Shown here: in pieces, positions 24,308 through 25,299 of the stretch
Layout of the letters: each line of letters begins with the position of its first letter
How positions within the stretch are numbered: the stretch's first letter is position 1
NCBI GenBank assembly: GCA_002453155.1
Contig: DKGG01000061.1
Location: 1-25,299, forward strand
Direction of reading: 5' to 3'
From: Bdellovibrionaceae bacterium UBA6776
Lineage (GTDB): Bacteria > Bdellovibrionota > Bdellovibrionia > Bdellovibrionales > UBA1609
Length of the DNA: 25,299 bases
Notes under the pieces: generated by a model
What the model saw: only the letters and a program-made list of their open reading frames with translations
Databases searched by the model: none
What the model was told of the DNA's origin: nothing
Program-made: the position numbers and the translations under genes

Positions 24308-25192
24308 TTGGGACACGATCACGGTCACCACGAATTTGGTTCAACTAAGAAACTGTACTTAGCAGTTGTCATCAATATAATTTTGACAGTATTTCAAATT
24401 GTAGGAGGCCTCCTTTCAGGAAGCCTCTCACTTCTTGCAGATGCTCTCCATAACTTTAGTGATGCTGGCGCATTAGCGATTGCGGCTATTGCCGCCAAAA
24501 TTGCGAAAATTCCACCTAATCAGCGAATGACGTATGGATATAAAAGAGCAGAGATTCTTGGGGCTCTGATCAATAGCACCACTCTCATAATTGTTGGGCT
24601 GTATTTGCTCTATGAGGCCGTAAATAGATATTTTGATCAAAATCCTATTGATGGTTGGACTGTTGTTTGGGTAGCGACCATTGCGCTGGTTATTGATATT
24701 TTTACAGCTTTACTTACTTATTCAGGCTCCAAAGATAATGTCAATATTAAGGCTGCGTTTATTCATAATGTTTCAGATGCAGCTGCCTCGGTAGTTGTCA
24801 TATTCTCAGGAATTTTGATCTTATACTTCAAAGTTTATTTGGTTGATCTAATTGCCACAGTTCTAATCTCTATTTATGTTTTATTTCAGGCGTTCTTCTT
24901 GATTAGGCAGTGTATCTTGGTCCTCATGCAAAGCACTCCAAATCATTTAGATATAAATGAAATAAAAAGTGCCATTGAGAGTGTTAGTTTAGTAAAAGAA
25001 GCTCATCATATTCATGTATGGCAGCTCGATGATAAAAAAATTCTTTTAGAAACTCACGTAGTTGTTTTTAAGGAGAGCTTATATGAAATTGAAAATATTA
25101 AGAAACAAATAAGACACGTTCTATCCGTTAATTTTTCTATCAAGCACTCCACTTTGGAATTTGAAATATCAGAAAATTGTCAAAACTTATAA
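24308..25192 (+). CDS. Cation diffusion facilitator (CDF) zinc transporter
   Basis: The 294-aa inner-membrane protein exchanges protons for cytoplasmic Zn2+ or a similar ion. After a His-rich start (MGHDHGHHEF) come six membrane helices. The transport site is His48/Asp52 in LADALHNFSDAG (helix 2) and His153/Asp157 in FIHNVSDAAAS (helix 5), the 2His-2Asp set usual for zinc-selective CzcD/ZitB-type members. The cytoplasmic C-terminal domain (about 205-294) contains EAHHIHVWQLDDKKILLETH. The start is TTG at 24308 after TAAGGAG, which overlaps the pump gene's stop. Ten bases separate it from czcA, so it belongs to the same operon and would feed metal to the periplasm for the RND pump. No further gene is seen in the remaining 107 bases. 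Confidence 0.94.
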   Translation: MGHDHGHHEFGSTKKLYLAVVINIILTVFQIVGGLLSGSLSLLADALHNFSDAGALAIAAIAAKIAKIPPNQRMTYGYKRAEILGALINSTTLIIVGLYLLYEAVNRYFDQNPIDGWTVVWVATIALVIDIFTALLTYSGSKDNVNIKAAFIHNVSDAAASVVVIFSGILILYFKVYLVDLIATVLISIYVLFQAFFLIRQCILVLMQSTPNHLDINEIKSAIESVSLVKEAHHIHVWQLDDKKILLETHVVVFKESLYEIENIKKQIRHVLSVNFSIKHSTLEFEISENCQNL

Positions 25193-25299
25193 AAGCTACT
25201 ATCTGAATTCAAAAGATCATTTAAATACAACGAGATTTTGCTACAACAGGTCCCAAATACTGTCTGTACTTTACTTGCGAAAATTTTTAATTGCGTTTA

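Larger units (their letters stand above)
17488..25299. mobile_element. Genomic island inserted at ssrA (left part)
   Basis: Immediately after the tmRNA CCA end the sequence becomes visibly richer in A and T. It carries a tyrosine recombinase and then a compact heavy-metal efflux operon, both typical cargo of integrative elements. The region runs past the window's end, so conjugation or phage genes, if any, are not seen. Island status rests on site, integrase and cargo. Confidence 0.75.

Noticed and set aside
25193..25299. Right attachment site of the island at the window's end
   Set aside because: No copy of the tmRNA 3' end occurs there; the stretch is AT-rich with no recognisable gene or repeat.
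1..25299. CRISPR array, rRNA genes, ordinary tRNA genes
   Set aside because: No regularly spaced direct repeats and no tRNA cloverleaf besides the tRNA-like part of tmRNA were seen.

Overview
The window looks like chromosomal DNA of a Bdellovibrionota (Bdellovibrio-type) predator or a close relative. Three things point there: a TIGR02147/DUF4423 regulator, paired DUF4402 exported proteins in a fimbrial locus, and a tmRNA whose tag reads GNDYALAA, which I recall as the Bdellovibrio form. No 16S gene is present, so the assignment is inference. The two halves differ: positions 1 to about 17487 look like ordinary core chromosome, while 17488 to the end is visibly richer in A and T and starts with an integrase.

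Core part, left to right. A 501-aa exported, probably lipidated protein (201-1706) is followed by a TIGR02147-type regulator (1775-2686) whose Shine-Dalgarno site lies inside a hairpin. Next are a structured intergenic palindrome (2700-2786), an iron-sulfur 5-methyluridine RNA methyltransferase (2957-4153) and a 67-aa protein preceded by a perfect 13-bp inverted repeat. On the minus strand an aldo/keto reductase and an M48 lipoprotein metalloprotease form a pair. Then comes a four-gene minus-strand locus that reads as a divergent chaperone-usher system: usher (10749-8191), two paralogous DUF4402 pilin-like proteins (8071-7580 and 7541-7098) and a PapD-like chaperone (7089-6301). A SAM methyltransferase, a heme-type cis/trans fatty acid isomerase (cti), aminopeptidase N (pepN) and a GFA/CENP-V zinc protein follow.

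The boundary is the tmRNA gene ssrA (17135-17487). A tyrosine recombinase (17609-18769) starts 121 bp after its CCA end, the classic arrangement of an island inserted at the 3' end of ssrA. The far attachment site is not in the window.

The island cargo visible here is a heavy-metal efflux operon: a small His/Cys-rich CzcI-like exported protein, a CzcC-like outer-membrane channel, a very short His-rich adaptor-like protein (203 aa, only the C-terminal part of a CzcB-type adaptor is recognisable), a CzcA-type HME-RND pump and a CDF zinc transporter. The last four genes are separated by 3 to 11 bases. CDF would load the periplasm from the cytoplasm and the RND complex would move metal out across the outer membrane. 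No metal-sensing regulator is seen.

The best candidates for something under-described are the DUF4402 chaperone-usher locus, the minimal His-rich adaptor in the efflux operon, and the Shine-Dalgarno-sequestering hairpin ahead of the TIGR02147 gene.
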